DNA from: Nocardioides sp. QY071
GTDB taxonomy: Bacteria > Actinomycetota > Actinomycetes > Propionibacteriales > Nocardioidaceae
Direction of reading: 5' to 3'
NCBI RefSeq assembly: GCF_029961765.1
Contig: NZ_CP124681.1
Coordinates: forward strand, 3,658,001 to 3,722,000
DNA: 64,000 bases
Below the pieces are notes generated by a model. The model worked only from the letters and a program-made list of their open reading frames with translations, was not told where the DNA came from and did not search any database. Position 1 is the stretch's first letter. Every line of letters begins with the position of its first letter. Shown piece by piece: positions 25,950-35,504 of this stretch. A program made the position numbers and the translations under genes.

Positions 25950-28807
25950 GAGGTCACTCCCTGGGTCGGAACGAGCGGGCGGTCACCGGGCGACACCGCG
26001 TCGGCAGGGGCGTCGTCGCCGGGGTCGCCGTCGGCCGCACCGAGATAGGACGCGATCACCCGCGGGTCGCGGCGCACCTCCTCCGGCGTGCCCTCGGCGA
26101 TGAGCTGGCCGAACTCCACGACGTAGATGCGGTCGCACACACCCATCACCAGGTGCATGTCGTGGTCGATCAGCAGGCAGCCGACGCCGCTGGCCGCGAT
26201 GTCGCGCACCTGCTCGCCGAACGCCAGGCTCTCGACGCTGTCGAGACCGGCCGCCGGCTCGTCGAGCAGCAGTGCGGCCGGCTGCAGGGCCAGCGCCCGG
26301 GCGACACCGAGCGCCTTCTGCCGGCCGAGCGGGAGCTCGGCCGGCGTCCGTGCGGCCACGTCCTGCAGGCCCATCAGCTCGATCGACGCGCGCACGCTGT
26401 CCGAGGTCGGCCCGTTGGGCCGGAAGAAGTCCCGGCCGAGCTTGAGCAGGTCGTTGCCGATGTCGTCGGCGACCCGCACGTTGCTCTCGACCGAGAGGTC
26501 GTTGAAGAGCTCGCCGGCCTGCCACGTGCGCACCAGCCCACGCCGCGCCCGCGCGTGCGGGCTCAGCCCGGCCACGTCGGCGTCGCGCAGCGTGACCGTG
26601 CCCTGCGCCGGCGTGAAGCCGGTGATCGCGTCCACGAAGCTGGTCTTGCCGGCGCCGTTGGGCCCGATCAGGCCCACGATCTCCCCGGCACGCACCGAGA
26701 GGTGGACGCCGTCGACGGCCACGAGGCCGCCGTAGACCACCTTGACGTCGCGGGCGTCGAGGACGACGTCACCGATCTCCCGCGGCGCGCGGTTCGCGGG
26801 CCGCGGCTCGGTGTCCTGAGCTCCGGCGGCGACCGGCGTACCGGTGGGGTCGGTGTCGCGACCACGGCGGCGCCGGATCATCGCGCCGAGCGCCCGGAGG
26901 TCGGACTGCATCTTGCCGACCAGTCCGACCGGGTTGAGCAGAACGGTCAGGATCAACGAGATGCCGGTCAGCAGCGTGTAGTAGGGGCCGACATGCAGGT
27001 GCTCGTCGAAGAACACGAAGGCGATGCCGAGGACCGCGCTGGCACCGGCGACCGCGGCGCCGCTGACGCTGGTGATGCCGCACAGGTAGGCGATCGCCAG
27101 CAGCGAGAGCCCGACGAACACGCCGAACGACGCGGGGCTGAGCTGTCCGCGGCTGTAGCCGATCAGCGTCCCGCCCAGTCCGGCCAGGAAGGAGGCCAGC
27201 GCGAACGCGGTCAGCTTGATGCCGGCGACGTTGATGCCGATAGCCGACGCGGCCCGCTCGTTAGAGCGGACGGCGAGCATCTTGCGGCCCGAGCCCGAGC
27301 GCATCAGGTTGCCGACCAGGACGAACGCGATCATCACGACGACCAGCACCATGATGCCGAACTCGATCCGCGCGATGTCGCGGCCGTCGCGGACGGCCAG
27401 GTCGATCCCCAGGAACGACGGCGACGGGATGATGTTGGCCGTCGAGTCTGCGATCGCCGGGTTGGACAGCACGAACTTCTCGATCGTCAGCCCGGCCGCG
27501 AGGGTCACCACGGCGAGCTGGGCGCCCCGGATCCTCAGCGCCGGCAGGCCGACCACGACACCGAGACACGCCGCCAGTGCCGCGGCGACCAACATCGAGA
27601 TCGGGAACGGCAGGTCGGTCCCGATCTTGGAGAGGAACAGTCCCGCGGTCCCCGCGAAGGCCGCCTGGGCCAGCGAGATCTGCCCGACCATGCCGGTCAG
27701 CACCACGAGCGACAGCGCGATCAGCGACATCGCGAGGCTGGTGATCAGGCCGAACCGGTAGGAGCCGTTCAGCGCGAGCAGCAGGACCAGGCCGGCGAGG
27801 GCGAACGCCGTGACCACGATCGGACGGTTCTTGGGCACGATCACCGGCGGCAGCGAGCTGAGCACCTCGTCGCCGCGGCTCGGGATCGACCGGCCGAAGA
27901 GCGCCAGCACGATCACGATGACCACAAAGGGCACCACGTTGCCGATGTTCTGCCGGGCGGACTCGGGCCACCAGTCCTTGGTGCTCGAGAGGAACTGCAG
28001 CTCGGCCTGCGCCACACCCAGGCCGAACGCGCCGACCAGGCCCCACCACAGCGAGCGGAGCCGGGCGATCAGTGCCGCCGCCAGCGCCGGGACCACCAGC
28101 AGGGACAGGATGTCGGGGGTCAGCACGCCCGTGGCGGGCCCGGCCATGATCATCACCAGTGCGGTGACGACCGAGGCGAGGACCCAGGTGAGCATGCCGA
28201 GGTTGGCGGTCGAGAGCCGGGCGAACGCCGCGGCCCGCTCGTTCTCCGCGGCCGCCTGGATCGACAGCCCGGTCCGGGAGAAGCGCGACCAGGTCGCCAG
28301 CCCGATCCCCAGCACGGCCACGAGGGCGATCAGCCAGATCCGGTCGGTCGGGACGCTCGCGCCGCCGATGTCGACGACCCCGGTGGGGAGCAGCGGCGTC
28401 CGCACCCGGGCGTCGGTGCCGTAGGTCAGGCCTACCGCGGCCTGCAGGGTGAGCATCACGCCGATGGCGGCGACGACCTTGGCCAGGACCGGAGCGTGGC
28501 GGAGCGGGCGCGAGACGCACAGCTCCACCAGCGCCCCGATCACGGCCGCGACCATCAAGGCGACCACCACGCAGACCCAGGTCGCGGGTGGCTGGTCCAG
28601 CTCGAAGGACGGCATCCAGGGAATCGGGAGGGTGAGCTTCCCTCGGGTCAGGTCGTCGAAGACGTAGAGCGGCACGGTCGCCATCGCGGCGACCGCGAAG
28701 TTGATCACTCCGGCGCCCTGGTACGTCACCACGACCCCGAGGGTCAGCGCCGCATAGACGGCGCCGACACTCAGGCCGAGGACGAGGAAGAGTACGTACT
28801 CAGTCAC
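25946..28807 (-). CDS. Fused LivH-LivM-LivG: two permease domains and one ATPase, 953 residues
   Basis: Residues about 1-290 are a LivH-type permease ([35 protein letters not shown]), about 310-640 a LivM-type permease ([18 protein letters not shown]...[20 protein letters not shown]), and about 680-953 a LivG-type ATPase with Walker [10 protein letters not shown], signature LPLGRQKAL, Walker [13 protein letters not shown] and H-loop LIDHDMH. A charged linker of about 50 residues joins the second permease to the ATPase. Normally these are three genes; fusion of all three is uncommon, although LivM-LivG fusions are known in actinomycetes. GTG at 28807. Works with the lipoprotein at 28855 and LivF at 25206. 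Confidence 0.93.
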   Translation of the reverse strand: MTEYVLFLVLGLSVGAVYAALTLGVVVTYQGAGVINFAVAAMATVPLYVFDDLTRGKLTLPIPWMPSFELDQPPATWVCVVVALMVAAVIGALVELCVSRPLRHAPVLAKVVAAIGVMLTLQAAVGLTYGTDARVRTPLLPTGVVDIGGASVPTDRIWLIALVAVLGIGLATWSRFSRTGLSIQAAAENERAAAFARLSTANLGMLTWVLASVVTALVMIMAGPATGVLTPDILSLLVVPALAAALIARLRSLWWGLVGAFGLGVAQAELQFLSSTKDWWPESARQNIGNVVPFVVIVIVLALFGRSIPSRGDEVLSSLPPVIVPKNRPIVVTAFALAGLVLLLALNGSYRFGLITSLAMSLIALSLVVLTGMVGQISLAQAAFAGTAGLFLSKIGTDLPFPISMLVAAALAACLGVVVGLPALRIRGAQLAVVTLAAGLTIEKFVLSNPAIADSTANIIPSPSFLGIDLAVRDGRDIARIEFGIMVLVVVMIAFVLVGNLMRSGSGRKMLAVRSNERAASAIGINVAGIKLTAFALASFLAGLGGTLIGYSRGQLSPASFGVFVGLSLLAIAYLCGITSVSGAAVAGASAVLGIAFVFFDEHLHVGPYYTLLTGISLILTVLLNPVGLVGKMQSDLRALGAMIRRRRGRDTDPTGTPVAAGAQDTEPRPANRAPREIGDVVLDARDVKVVYGGLVAVDGVHLSVRAGEIVGLIGPNGAGKTSFVDAITGFTPAQGTVTLRDADVAGLSPHARARRGLVRTWQAGELFNDLSVESNVRVADDIGNDLLKLGRDFFRPNGPTSDSVRASIELMGLQDVAARTPAELPLGRQKALGVARALALQPAALLLDEPAAGLDSVESLAFGEQVRDIAASGVGCLLIDHDMHLVMGVCDRIYVVEFGQLIAEGTPEEVRRDPRVIASYLGAADGDPGDDAPADAVSPGDRPLVPTQGVTS

Positions 28808-28854
28808 AGTTGTTCCCTCTCGGTCCGGATGGTCCCCGGATGGTCGAGCTCAGG

Positions 28855-30102
28855 TCAGTCGAGGGCGCTCGCGACGTCGACGGGCTGGTCGGGCAGGACC
28901 TCGTTCTTGCCGGCGGCGTTGACCTCGGTGAACACGAACCCACCGCTGCAGGCGGTGGTGCCCGGCCAGGTCGGGGTCGCGCAGTCGTAGCCCACCTCGC
29001 GGAAGAACAGGTCGCCGGTGGCCGTCGCCGCGGTGGCCTTGACCGAGCTCGCCGTCACCTCGCCCTTGACCTGGGCGAGCAGGCTGTAGGCGAACATCGC
29101 CGTGTGGAAGCCCTGGATCGACTGGTTCTGGTTGGACACGTCGTCATCTGCGGAGTAGCGCTTGTAGACGTCCAGGTCGTCCTTCGAGGCGGCCGGGATC
29201 GGGTCCATCGTGGGGTTGTAGAGGGAGTTGGCCACGATGACGTCCTTGAGGCTCGACGGGTCGAGCTTGTCCGCGAGGACGGCGCACGAGCCGGCGTGGA
29301 TCGTGCCGGTGAACCCGAGTGAGCGGAACGCCGGGACCGCCGCGAGACAGTCCGCGTCGACGCCCCAGAAGGTGATCGCGTCGGCCTTGGAGGCCAGCAC
29401 GGTCGCGCCGAAGGACGTCCAGTCGGTCGGGCTGGGGTAGAAGAACGGCTCGATCTCGATGCCGAGCTCGGCGCCGGTCGGCTTGACGACCTCGTCCATC
29501 ACGGTGTGGTTGGGCGGCACGTCGGCGAGCACGACGGCGATCGACTTCGCGCCCATGTTCTTCAGCTGTACGAGTCCGGCCGCGTAGCCCTCCTCGTTGG
29601 ACGCCATCGAGATGAACGCGTCCCCGACGGCGACGTTCTCGGCCGGGCCGTAGGCGAAGGCGCTGACGTCGACGATCCCGGCCTGCTGCAGCACCGGGAG
29701 GGCGGCGTCGCCCGCGAAGTCGACGCCCTGGACGGCCATCACGACGTCGTCCGAGACGAACTTGTTGGCGCAGTTGACCGACGACTCCGGCGTGACGTCG
29801 GTCTTGCAGACGACCGCCTCCAGCGGGTGTCCGTTGACCCCGCCCAGCTCTCGGTTGACGTAGTCGACAGCGCTCTCGAAGCCCTTGCGCATGTCGGTGA
29901 GGGAGAACTGGCCGCCCTCGAGGTTGTGGAACCCGATCTTCACCGGGGCCAGGCTGGGGTCGGCGGACTTCGCGTCGGCCGGGACCGCGGTGCTGACGTC
30001 GGTGGCGTCCGAGTCCTTGTCGCTGCTGCCGCAGGCGCTGAGCAGCGCGGCGGTCAGCAGCGCGACGGCTGCGAACCCGTAGGTGGACTTGCGACGGTTC
30101 AA
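28855..30102 (-). CDS. Branched-chain-type ABC substrate-binding lipoprotein, 415 residues
   Basis: Signal peptide (NRRKSTYGFAAVALLTAALL) ending in a lipobox LSAC with the lipidated Cys24, followed by a Peripla_BP_6 (LivJ/AmiC-like) fold: VKIGFHNLEGG, FESAVDYVNRELGGVNGHPLEAVVCKTD, VLADVPPNH, and a Cys-containing C-terminal region. The TTG at 30102 is chosen because AAGGAG lies 6 bases upstream and the signal peptide then has normal length. First gene of the importer operon. A 17-base operator-like site lies at 30287-30303, downstream of a possible -10 (TATGGT, complement of 30320-30325). Ligand unknown. Confidence 0.9.
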   Translation of the reverse strand: MNRRKSTYGFAAVALLTAALLSACGSSDKDSDATDVSTAVPADAKSADPSLAPVKIGFHNLEGGQFSLTDMRKGFESAVDYVNRELGGVNGHPLEAVVCKTDVTPESSVNCANKFVSDDVVMAVQGVDFAGDAALPVLQQAGIVDVSAFAYGPAENVAVGDAFISMASNEEGYAAGLVQLKNMGAKSIAVVLADVPPNHTVMDEVVKPTGAELGIEIEPFFYPSPTDWTSFGATVLASKADAITFWGVDADCLAAVPAFRSLGFTGTIHAGSCAVLADKLDPSSLKDVIVANSLYNPTMDPIPAASKDDLDVYKRYSADDDVSNQNQSIQGFHTAMFAYSLLAQVKGEVTASSVKATAATATGDLFFREVGYDCATPTWPGTTACSGGFVFTEVNAAGKNEVLPDQPVDVASALD

Positions 30103-30286
30103 GAGAGCTCCTTGGAGGGGGGACCGGTGCCGAGCACGCGATCCGGTTCGGGCGACATTGAGGAGTCCGCGATCGGACGCGGACGGACGCGGGCAGTCAC
30201 CGAGCAGACCGCTGGGTTCGGGGAGCCGTCGCGCCACTGCGACGGCCCCCGCTCGATCACGTGCCAGAAGTCCGGTTCCCGAACTT

Positions 30287-30303
30287 TTCGAACGTGATTT
30301 GAC
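30287..30303. promoter_or_regulatory. 17-base operator-like site (TTCGAACGTGATTTGAC)
   Basis: Member of the TTCAAAC..TTGAA family, read in the opposite orientation. It lies in the 286-base gap upstream of the importer operon, just beyond the probable transcription start on the minus strand. A weaker relative starts at 30356. The remainder of this gap shows no gene. Confidence 0.4.
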
Positions 30304-30388
30304 TCTTGATGTGAGCCACACCATAGGCGAAGTCCCCCCTCACCGAAAGGGCAAATTCAAAGATTGCTCGTATTTTTCCGAGCGCCGC

Positions 30389-31564
30389 TCAGCCACGGGA
30401 GAGCGGCGCCGCCTCGACGTCGACCAGGCCGCTTCCGGCCGCCTCGTAGTTCACGTACGGGTTGAGCACGCCGTGACGCGCCCCGGTGTTCGCGTCGCGC
30501 CAGATCCGGCCGAGCGCGCTGGAGTGGGCGAAGGCGCTCGCGCCGCCGAGATACATCAGGTCGTCCATCGCCGTGGTCACCATCCGCGCCGCGTGGGCGA
30601 CATTGGCGGCCAGGCGGCTCAGGTCGGCCGGCGCAGGCAGCACAGCCGCCTCCGCCGCCTCGTCGACGGCCCGCGCGGTCTCCGCGACATGCAGCCGGGC
30701 GGTCTCGACCCGCAGCCGCGCCTCCCCCAGCGCGTGCCGGAAGGTCTCCGACTCGACCTGCGTCGGGCGCTTGCTCATCACGACGTACTTGGTCCGCGCC
30801 TGCGCCGCCACCGCCGCGCACGCCGCCTCTCCGAGGCCGACCAGCACGGAGCCGACCAGCACGGCCGACGCCGGCAGCGGCGCGTAGCGCGTGTGGACCG
30901 GCGCCGCGGCGTCCGTGCACTGCTCGTTGCCCATCACGCTCGCGAACGGCGCCGTCATCTCCTCCGGCACGAAGAGCCGGTCCGTCACGATGGTGTGGCT
31001 CCCCGAGCCACGCATCCCGATGGTGTCCCAGGTCCGCTCGATCTCGACGCTCGAAGTGGGCACGATGACCAGCCGCTCGGCGTTGCCGATCATCGCCCAG
31101 TGGTCGTGCAGCACCCCGGACGCGAAGCCCCAGCGCCCGGTGACCTCGTAGCCACCTGCCACCGGCTCGATGACCGCTCCCGGCGCGAGCACCTGCGCGA
31201 AACGCGCGCCCGCGTCGGAACCGAAGGTCGCCTGCTGCGCCGCCTCGCCGAACCTGCCGACGTAGGAGTTCGAGCCGTTGACGATCATCACCACCCAGGC
31301 CGCGGAGCCGCAATGCCGCGCGACGGCGGCGATCACCTGGCTGGCCGTGCTCACGTCGACACCGAGACCGCCGAAGCGCGCGGGCGTGAGCATCGAGAAC
31401 AGCCCGGCGCCCGCCAGGGCGTCGACGACCTCGGGCGCGAGCTCGCTGTGCGCCGTGGCATGGGCCGTCCCGGCCGCGATCACGTCGGCGATCTCGTCGA
31501 CTCGGGACAGCAGCAGGGCGGCATCGCCCTTGCGTCGGACGGGGGGGTGGGCAAGAGCGGTCAT
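30389..31564 (-). CDS. Acyl-CoA dehydrogenase-fold (class D) flavin monooxygenase, oxygenase component, 391 residues
   Basis: Acyl-CoA dehydrogenase fold with HSELAPEVVDALAGAGLFSMLTPARFGGLGVD, the substrate-side GRWGFASGVLHDHWAMIG near 145, WDTIGMRGSGSHTI near 185, and YLGGASAFAHSSALGRIWRDANTGARH near 345. These blocks match HsaA/HpaB-type hydroxylases and DszC-like oxygenases rather than true acyl-CoA dehydrogenases, since the catalytic Glu is absent. It needs a separate flavin reductase, none of which is adjacent. ATG at 31564 behind AGGGAG. Divergent from the SnoaL gene at 31763. Probably hydroxylates an aromatic or polycyclic ring. Confidence 0.87.
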   Translation of the reverse strand: MTALAHPPVRRKGDAALLLSRVDEIADVIAAGTAHATAHSELAPEVVDALAGAGLFSMLTPARFGGLGVDVSTASQVIAAVARHCGSAAWVVMIVNGSNSYVGRFGEAAQQATFGSDAGARFAQVLAPGAVIEPVAGGYEVTGRWGFASGVLHDHWAMIGNAERLVIVPTSSVEIERTWDTIGMRGSGSHTIVTDRLFVPEEMTAPFASVMGNEQCTDAAAPVHTRYAPLPASAVLVGSVLVGLGEAACAAVAAQARTKYVVMSKRPTQVESETFRHALGEARLRVETARLHVAETARAVDEAAEAAVLPAPADLSRLAANVAHAARMVTTAMDDLMYLGGASAFAHSSALGRIWRDANTGARHGVLNPYVNYEAAGSGLVDVEAAPLSRG

Positions 31565-31606
31565 CGGAGTCTCCCTAGGACGTCGGCAGGTTCACGTATA
31601 TGCAGT

Positions 31607-31716
31607 TCTTGTGACGAGCGTAATGATTTTGATAGGCCGACGGAAGGGATGCATCGCCATGAGAGGCCGCCCAGGATCGCCAGTCTCGCCAATATCGATC
31701 TTGTGACGGTCGCAAT
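31607..31716. repeat. Pair of 18-base direct repeats in the divergent promoter region
   Basis: TCTTGTGACGAGCGTAAT (31607-31624) and TCTTGTGACGGTCGCAAT (31699-31716) match at 15 of 18 positions, 92 bases apart start to start. They lie between the flavin monooxygenase (start 31564) and SnoaL (start 31763) genes, one near each promoter, and are AT-richer than the surroundings. They may be regulator sites for the two divergent genes. Confidence 0.45.
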
Positions 31717-31762
31717 CGGTGCGCTACACATGGCTCACCACTCCGGCTCGAAAGGACCACCG

Positions 31763-32197
31763 ATGACCCAGCAGCGCAGCGCGAACGAGATCGCCGAGCT
31801 CCTCCTCCATCTCGGCTCGGGCGCCGAGGAGGCCGACCCGGCGGCCTTCGACGCCGTCCTCGCCGACGACATCACCTGGGAGCTGATGGGCGGCGAAGGC
31901 CTCGACTACGCCCGGACCTACCGCGGCAAGGCCGAGGTCTACAAGGAGTACATGGGCAAGCTGCAGGCGAAGATCGACCACGCCCGCTCCACCACCTCGA
32001 CGGTCGAGGTGATGGCCGACGACGCCCGCGGCATGGTCGCCGTGCGCAACCACGACGACCTGGCCCTGCACGACGGGGGCCGGCTCGAGGTCGACGTCCT
32101 GCTGCTCATGCGAGTCGCGGAGGGCAAGGTCGTCAGCATCCGGGAGTTCATGGACCTGCGCCCGGTCGAGGCGGCCTTCGGCACCAGCCTCGGCTGA
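31763..32197 (+). CDS. SnoaL-like/NTF2-fold protein, 144 residues
   Basis: A cone-shaped alpha+beta fold of the NTF2 superfamily: EEADPAAFDAVLADDITWELMG, YRGKAEVYKEYMGKL, and a closing LLLMRVAEGKVVSIREFMDLRPVEAAFG. The last block is typical of SnoaL/ketosteroid-isomerase-like proteins. Such proteins are isomerases, dehydratases or cyclases without cofactors, or non-catalytic. ATG at 31763 behind GAAAGGA; an ATG at 31730 is less likely. Followed by a terminator, so probably monocistronic. It is divergent from the flavin monooxygenase and may act on its product (inference). Confidence 0.85.
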   Translation: MTQQRSANEIAELLLHLGSGAEEADPAAFDAVLADDITWELMGGEGLDYARTYRGKAEVYKEYMGKLQAKIDHARSTTSTVEVMADDARGMVAVRNHDDLALHDGGRLEVDVLLLMRVAEGKVVSIREFMDLRPVEAAFGTSLG

Positions 32198-32213
32198 CCG
32201 GCGCGGGCTCGCA

Positions 32214-32247
32214 CGTCGAGCCGGGGATCCCGGGCCCCGACTCGACG
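32214..32247. terminator. Bidirectional terminator between SnoaL and cupin genes
   Basis: Arms 32214-32226 (CGTCGAGCCGGGG) and 32235-32247 pair at 12 of 13 positions with an 8-base loop. It lies between two convergent stops (32197 and 32260). Confidence 0.65.
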
Positions 32248-32259
32248 CGCGCGCCACTG

Positions 32260-32790
32260 CTACTTGCCCCAGTCCGCCGGAGCCGGGTTGGTGCCCACCA
32301 GCGGGATCAGCTCCTCCTCGAGCACCTCGCGCGGGATGCCCTCGAAGTCGGAGACCTGGAAGCGCTGGAGCAGCTCGTGGGCCTTGACGAACGCCTGCTC
32401 GGCGCCCGACGGCGACCACGCGCTCACGAAGATGGTCTCCGCGTCCGTGGGGTTCCAGAAGGTGTGCATCACCCCGCGCGGGATGAAGACGAAGTCCCGC
32501 GGCTGGTAGACCTTGCGGGTCCGGTCGCCCAGCATGCCCAGCTCCCCCTGCACGACGTAGAAGAGCTCGTCGTGCCCCGGGTGCCAGTGCGCCGGCGGAC
32601 CCTCCCCGTTGGGCGCGACGCGGTACTCCATGAAGGAGACCAGCCCGCGCGTGTGGCTGCCGTCGACGAGCACGTTGATCATGTCGCCGTCGGGCGGGGT
32701 CGGGATCTCCCCCTCGCCCGGCCCGCGCACCACCACTCCGCCCGACACGTGGTCGTCGAGCCGGAGCCAGCCGTCCTGAAGATCTGTCAT
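32260..32790 (-). CDS. Cupin-domain protein, 176 residues
   Basis: A single cupin barrel with the first metal motif in PPAHWHPGHDELFYVVQGELGMLG (HxH-x4-E) and the second in PRGVMHTFWNPT, giving the usual three-His, one-Glu metal site. These domains occur in dioxygenases, isomerases and mannose-6-phosphate isomerase-like proteins. ATG at 32790 follows AGGAG. It is divergent from the carboxylesterase at 32932 and alone in its transcript. Function could be oxygenation or isomerisation of a small acid; I cannot assign a substrate. Confidence 0.85.
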   Translation of the reverse strand: MTDLQDGWLRLDDHVSGGVVVRGPGEGEIPTPPDGDMINVLVDGSHTRGLVSFMEYRVAPNGEGPPAHWHPGHDELFYVVQGELGMLGDRTRKVYQPRDFVFIPRGVMHTFWNPTDAETIFVSAWSPSGAEQAFVKAHELLQRFQVSDFEGIPREVLEEELIPLVGTNPAPADWGK

Positions 32791-32931
32791 GACGCTCCTG
32801 TCGATCCGCGCGACACCCTCGGCGCCGCGGCATAGCATCTTGTTTTCGATGGTCGTCCAAACACGATACCTATCTCGCGTCCGATATAACAGTGTTCTTT
32901 CGACCGTCACCGATCAACTAGATTACTCGCC

Positions 32932-34494
32932 ATGGTTTGCCCCGCACCCTCGTCGTCCCCCACCGCCGCCCTGCCTGTCACCCTCGCGACCGGCGCCGGC
33001 ACCCTGCGCGGGCGCCGGGTCGACGGCGTCGACGCCTACCTCGGGGTGCCCTACGCCCGGCCGCCGGTCGGCGAGCTCCGCTTCGCCGCGCCCCGGGGCC
33101 GGACAGCGCCGTTCGTCGACCACGACGCGACCCGGCCCTCGCCCGCGGTCCCCCAGCCGCCCAGCCGGCTGGCCGCCCTGATGGGCGACCCCGGCGGCAC
33201 CCAGGACGAGGCGGGCTCGCTGACCCTCAACGTCTGGGCACCGGTCGGCGCCCGCGACCTGCCCGTGCTCCTGTGGCTGCACGGCGGGGCGCTGCTCAGC
33301 GGCTCCGCTTCCTGGCCCTGGTACGACGGCGCCCGGCTCGCCGCCAGCCAGGACGTCGTGGTCGTGACCGCGAGCTACCGCCTCGGCGCGCTCGGTTACC
33401 TCGACCTGCGCGGCACCGCCGCGGCCGACGACTCCATCAGTCCCAACAACGGGCTCCTCGACCAGATGACCGCCCTGGAGTGGGTCGTCGACCACATCGC
33501 CGACTTCGGCGGCGACCCGGCCCGCATCACCCTGGGCGGCCAATCCTCCGGCGCCGAGTCGGCCGCCCTGCTCGCCGGCTCACCCCGCACCGGCCCCCAC
33601 GTCCGGCGCCTGCTCCTGCAGAGCGGCGGCGCCCACGGCTGGGTGCAGTCCGAGGAGGCGGCCTCGGCCGTCGCCGAGGAGTACCTGGCCGTGCTGGCCG
33701 AACGACACGGAGCCGAGGCCCGCACCGCGGCCGGGCTGCGCTCGCTGCCCACCCGGGCCCTCCTCGACGCTCAGGTGGACCTGCTCGGCCGTCGCGCCGC
33801 CCGCCGGCTCACCGACCCGCCGTTCGGGGTGGCCACCGCGAGCGACGTACCGCTGGGCGGGACCCGCTCCTTCCTCGCCGCGCGGCCCGACCTGCCGATC
33901 CTGGCGGGCTGGACCCGCGACGAGCTGCTCGGCTTTGTCTCCCTCGACCCGTCGGCGGGAGCGATGACCGAGGAGGTCGCCCTCGGCGCGCTCACCGCCC
34001 GCTTCGGCGACCGGGCGGGCGACCTCCTGCGTCACTACCGCGCGGCGCGGCCGGACGCCGGCCCTGCCGCGCTCGTGGCCGCGATCTCGGGCGACGCCGT
34101 GATGATGGCGCCCGCGCTCGATCTCGCCCGGAGCCGGGTCGAGGCCGGCGCGCCTGTCTTCCTCTACCGGTTCGACTGGTCGCGCTCCCCTGCCGGCGCC
34201 TGCCACTGCGTCGACCTGCCGTTCACCTTCGGCTCGCTCGACGCGTGGCCGGACGCCGCGATGCTCGGACCGGGCGACAGGACGGCGCTCGAGCCCCTCG
34301 CCGGCCGCCTGATGGGCGCGGTCGGGTCGTTCGTGCGGTCCGGGCGACCGGCGGCGACCGACGTCGAGCCCGCGTGGCCGGACTGGTCGCGCGACGAGAC
34401 GGTCGCGCTCCTCGACACCGATGGACCGGCCGTGGCCGCGGGACTGGGACGGGTCGAGCGCGACCTGCTCGCGTCCGCGATGCCGGCATCGTGA
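32932..34494 (+). CDS. Type-B carboxylesterase, 520 residues
   Basis: Carboxylesterase/lipase family: VTLATGAGTLRGRRVDGVDAYLGVPYARPPVGELRFAAP at the N-terminus, LNVWAP, the oxyanion-hole LWLHGGALLSGSAS, the nucleophile elbow GQSSGAES, and a late His in CHCVDLPFTFGS. Full length for bacterial members. No signal peptide is seen, so it is probably cytoplasmic. ATG at 32932. It is followed after 67 bases by the PaaX-like regulator on the same strand. It would hydrolyse a carboxylic ester, possibly one made by a Baeyer-Villiger enzyme such as that at 47280. Confidence 0.92.
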   Translation: MVCPAPSSSPTAALPVTLATGAGTLRGRRVDGVDAYLGVPYARPPVGELRFAAPRGRTAPFVDHDATRPSPAVPQPPSRLAALMGDPGGTQDEAGSLTLNVWAPVGARDLPVLLWLHGGALLSGSASWPWYDGARLAASQDVVVVTASYRLGALGYLDLRGTAAADDSISPNNGLLDQMTALEWVVDHIADFGGDPARITLGGQSSGAESAALLAGSPRTGPHVRRLLLQSGGAHGWVQSEEAASAVAEEYLAVLAERHGAEARTAAGLRSLPTRALLDAQVDLLGRRAARRLTDPPFGVATASDVPLGGTRSFLAARPDLPILAGWTRDELLGFVSLDPSAGAMTEEVALGALTARFGDRAGDLLRHYRAARPDAGPAALVAAISGDAVMMAPALDLARSRVEAGAPVFLYRFDWSRSPAGACHCVDLPFTFGSLDAWPDAAMLGPGDRTALEPLAGRLMGAVGSFVRSGRPAATDVEPAWPDWSRDETVALLDTDGPAVAAGLGRVERDLLASAMPAS

Positions 34495-34561
34495 CCAACG
34501 GCTAACCTGCGGGAGCGCCCGTCACCGCGCACCAGCAGCACGAAGAGGGAGTACCCACGAC

Positions 34562-35452
34562 ATGAGTCGATCGTCGACACCCGACGACGAGAGCACGATC
34601 GGCGCGGCGGTCGCCGAGGCGTCGGCGACCAGCGGCACCGCGGCGGACATCGGCGCCGAGGTCCCGCCGCAGCAGCTCATCTTCTCGGTCTTCGGCCTGT
34701 TCTCGGCCCGCCATCGCGACACCTGGCTGTCGTCGGCGGCGATCGTGCGGCTGGCCACGGCCCTCGGGATCCAGGAGCCCCTGACCCGCTCGGCGATCTC
34801 GCGGATGAAGAGACGCGGCTACCTGACCAGCCGCAAGGTGGAGGGCCAGGCCGGCTACGAGCTGTCAGCCAGCAGCGTCCGGATCCTCGCCGATGGCGAC
34901 AACCATGTCTACGGCAGGCCGCGCGCCCGCGCCGAGGACAGCTGGATCGTGGTCGGGTTCTCGGTGCCCGAGAGCCGGCGCGAGCGACGTCACCAGATCC
35001 GCACCGCACTGATCCGGCTGGGCTTCGGCACCGTGAGTCCGGGCATGTGGATCGCCCCCGGGCACGTCGACGCGGAGGTCCGGGGCACCCTGCGCCGGCT
35101 GGGCGTGACCGAGTTCGTCGACGTCTTCCGCGCCGACTATCTCGCGTTCGGCGACCCGCGGGACAAGGTCGCCTCGTGGTGGGACCTCGACGCCCTGACC
35201 GGGATGTACGACGTCTTCGTCGAGCGCTTCGGCACCCTCGCCGAGCACCTCGGCGACCTCACCGCGGAGCAGGCCTTCGCGGCCTACGTCCCGATGCTCA
35301 CCACGTGGCGGCGGCTGCCCTACCTCGACCCGGGCCTGCCCCTCGCCCTGCTGCCCGACCCGTGGGCAGGCTCGGTCGCCGAGGAGCTGTTCCGACGCCT
35401 GGACCGGCACCTGCGCGCCGACGCCGAGGAGTTCGCCTTCGGGCACCTCTGA
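34562..35452 (+). CDS. PaaX-family transcriptional regulator, 296 residues
   Basis: PaaX architecture: an N-terminal winged helix (QQLIFSVFGLFSARHRDTWLSSAAIVRLATALGIQEPLTRSAISRMKRRGYL), a central domain opening EDSWIVVGFSVPESRRERRHQIRTALIRLGFGTVSPGMWIAP, and a C-terminal block (WRRLPYLDPGLPLALLPDPWAG). PaaX repressors typically respond to phenylacetyl-CoA, but no paa catabolic genes are in the window, so the effector is likely another aryl- or acyl-CoA. ATG at 34562 behind GAGGGAG. The LLM gene starts 52 bases downstream with a 17-base operator-like site between them, a plausible target. Confidence 0.92.
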   Translation: MSRSSTPDDESTIGAAVAEASATSGTAADIGAEVPPQQLIFSVFGLFSARHRDTWLSSAAIVRLATALGIQEPLTRSAISRMKRRGYLTSRKVEGQAGYELSASSVRILADGDNHVYGRPRARAEDSWIVVGFSVPESRRERRHQIRTALIRLGFGTVSPGMWIAPGHVDAEVRGTLRRLGVTEFVDVFRADYLAFGDPRDKVASWWDLDALTGMYDVFVERFGTLAEHLGDLTAEQAFAAYVPMLTTWRRLPYLDPGLPLALLPDPWAGSVAEELFRRLDRHLRADAEEFAFGHL

Positions 35453-35458
35453 CCATTA

Positions 35459-35498
35459 TTTGAATCACATTCGATTTTGCCTCCGGACGCACTAGGTT
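35459..35498 (+). promoter_or_regulatory. Operator-like site plus -10 box for a probably leaderless LLM gene
   Basis: The 17-base TTTGAATCACATTCGAT (35459-35475) is followed after 17 bases by TAGGTT (35493-35498), a good actinobacterial -10. Initiation 6-7 bases later would fall at the ATG at 35505, giving a leaderless transcript, which fits the lack of a ribosome site. The operator would cover the -35 region. Confidence 0.45.
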
Positions 35499-35504
35499 CG
35501 GACC

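Noticed and set aside
25814..28990. A plus-strand frame of over 1000 codons opposite the importer genes
   Set aside because: The translation is His/Arg/Gln/Asp-rich without domains, and the opposite strand has clear permease and ATPase motifs. It is an antisense shadow.
32845..32861. TTCGATGGTCGTCCAAA as another member of the 17-base operator family, between cupin and carboxylesterase
   Set aside because: Only the outer bases fit the pattern and the right half-site is poor; kept out of the count.
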